A DNA stretch of 64,000 nt from Candidatus Anammoxibacter sp. (GTDB taxonomy: Bacteria; Planctomycetota; Brocadiia; Brocadiales; Anammoxibacteraceae): positions 1-64,000 of the forward strand of contig JAIQZQ010000005.1 in assembly GCA_021777105.1 (NCBI GenBank). Direction: 5' to 3'. Under the pieces are notes generated by a model, which saw only the letters and a list, made by a program, of their open reading frames with translations, searched no databases and was not told where the DNA came from. Positions 62,947 to 64,000 of the stretch are shown here, piece by piece. The position numbers and the translations under genes were made by a program. Each line of letters opens with the position of its first letter. Position 1 is the first letter of the stretch.

Positions 62947-64000
62947 TCAATATTTGCGCAGCTCAATCGTATTAACTTTGCCCAACTCTTTCAACGGCTT
63001 GTCAAATTTTGACTCATCCCCAACCACCAATATCTTTGTTTTATCAGGATGCAGGTATTTCTTAGCCACCCCCAGTATATCCTTTTTTGTAATAGCCCGG
63101 ATGTTTTCAACATAAGTGTCAAGGTAATCATAAGGCAACCCGTCAAACTCAATGCTCACCATCTGCCCCACAATGCTTGCGCTGTTGGCAAAACGAAAGA
63201 CAAACTGGTTTATAATAGTGTCCTTTGCCCTGGTCAGCTCCTCATCGGTAATATGCTCGCTCGATATTTTCCTTATTTCATCAAGTATTAATGTTATCGC
63301 CTCTATAGTCGACTCCGACTTGGTCTGGCATGTCACATAAAAGAACCCAAGGTCTTTTTGCGTGTAAAAATCGCTATGCACCGAATAAGCCAACCCGCGC
63401 TCCCCGCGCACAACATTCGGTATCCTCGCCTTTAAACTTCCGCCCCCAAGCACATAGTTCATCAACATCACAGGGAAGTAGTCCTTGTTTTTACGCTCAA
63501 TGCCCAAATGCCCCATCACAATGTTTGATTGATTAACCTGTTTATACGCGTAATTAACTGTTTTATCAAAACTCTTTTTTACCTTTGCAACCTCCGGCGG
63601 CTTTTCATCGCTTTTAGCCCACTTGCCGAAAGCCTCGTTCAACTTCTTTACAATATCATCCTTTTTAAAATCGCCTGATATACCCATTATAATATTGTCC
63701 GGTCGGAAATACTTTTTGTAGAAAGCAATAATATCATCCCGCGTTATGCCCTGCACGGTTTCCAGCTCCCCCTCTATTTTCCTGCCGTAAGGATGATCGC
63801 CACCATAAATCATCTTGCGGTACTCCCTGAACACAATACTGCGCGGCGTGTCGTTTTCCCTGCGTAACGACTCAATCACCTCGTTTTTCCTTTTCTTAAT
63901 CTTATCCTCTTCAAATGCCGGGTTCATCAATATATCCGCAAATATCTTAAGCCCCTTGTCAATATCCTTCTTCATAACCGAAAGGCTTGCGCTGCCCGAT
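62947..64000 (-). CDS. M16-family zinc peptidase, 5' end outside the window
   Basis: At least 351 codons, open past base 64000 (reads SGSASLSV before KKDIDKGLKIFADIL). The visible part is the second half of the N-terminal catalytic domain and the C-terminal domain: DTPRSIVFREYRKMIYGGDH, PYGRKIEGELETVQGI, YFRPDNIIMGISGDFK, then VMLMNYVLGGGSLKARIPNV, VRGERGLAYSVHSDFY. The HxxEH zinc site lies beyond the window. Such M16 proteins (PqqL/YmxG-like) are often periplasmic or processing peptidases. Confidence 0.88.
   Translation of the reverse strand, partial: SGSASLSVMKKDIDKGLKIFADILMNPAFEEDKIKKRKNEVIESLRRENDTPRSIVFREYRKMIYGGDHPYGRKIEGELETVQGITRDDIIAFYKKYFRPDNIIMGISGDFKKDDIVKKLNEAFGKWAKSDEKPPEVAKVKKSFDKTVNYAYKQVNQSNIVMGHLGIERKNKDYFPVMLMNYVLGGGSLKARIPNVVRGERGLAYSVHSDFYTQKDLGFFYVTCQTKSESTIEAITLILDEIRKISSEHITDEELTRAKDTIINQFVFRFANSASIVGQMVSIEFDGLPYDYLDTYVENIRAITKKDILGVAKKYLHPDKTKILVVGDESKFDKPLKELGKVNTIELRKY

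Overview
This window looks like a chromosome segment of an uncultured, diderm, probably anaerobic and motile bacterium. The diderm evidence is an outer-membrane porin, a secretin and Sec signal peptides. Motility is suggested by two FlaG-like genes, two CheW genes, an MCP and a CheD homologue. Anaerobic metabolism is suggested by formate-THF ligase, an activase fused to a HgdB/BcrC-type subunit, and a small protein with a NrdD-like glycyl-radical tail. The pilus operon order (PilM-like, a coiled-coil pilus-like protein, a second membrane protein, secretin) resembles the Amuc_1101-1098 arrangement of Verrucomicrobia/PVC bacteria. A PVC or Omnitrophota-like origin is therefore an inference; no marker gene here fixes the phylum.

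Layout. Positions 1-5830 carry, on the minus strand, formate-THF ligase (cut by the window edge), an eight-blade PQQ-like propeller protein, and hisB, hisC and hisD. Positions 6070-21980 are the most unusual part: five paralogous secreted proteins. They share one signal peptide and N-terminal domain, carry GNVGIGT-type fibre repeats, and have divergent C-termini. Four have a near-identical upstream region of 0.4-0.6 kb holding a hairpin, a TTGACA promoter and a conserved leader element. A sixth, orphan copy of that region lies upstream of a 1503-residue surface protein (7-blade YVTN propeller, three Ig-like repeats, seven PKD domains, CFI-box-like C-terminus), which also has a CRP/FNR-type 34-bp palindrome. 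Nucleotidyltransferase cassettes (one a truncated duplicate), several families of short palindromes and a 53-bp tandem repeat are interspersed. The paralogues look like recombined mosaics.

Positions 22007-26950 are a graveyard: a response regulator beside a sensor kinase that has lost its catalytic core, a frameshifted ferritin-like gene, the tail of a DUF4143 ATPase, a frameshifted hicA in front of an intact hicB, and remnants of a second hicA and a GIY-YIG nuclease. A tRNA-Asn closes it. Positions 27071-31027 hold a gap-pgk-rpe-accD cluster. Positions 31510-46009 hold a sigma-54 activator, the chemotaxis group (cheW-MCP-cheW, porin, CheD homologue lacking its catalytic residues), a DUF4438 protein, ATP-type PEP carboxykinase, a ParA protein and the flaG pair.

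Positions 46172-57635 are mostly minus strand: a CHASE-domain hybrid kinase, a peptidoglycan amidase (plus strand), the pilus/secretin operon and miaA. Positions 58108-64000 hold two small proteins, the activase/HgdB fusion with a second HgdB-like subunit, and an M16 peptidase cut by the window end.
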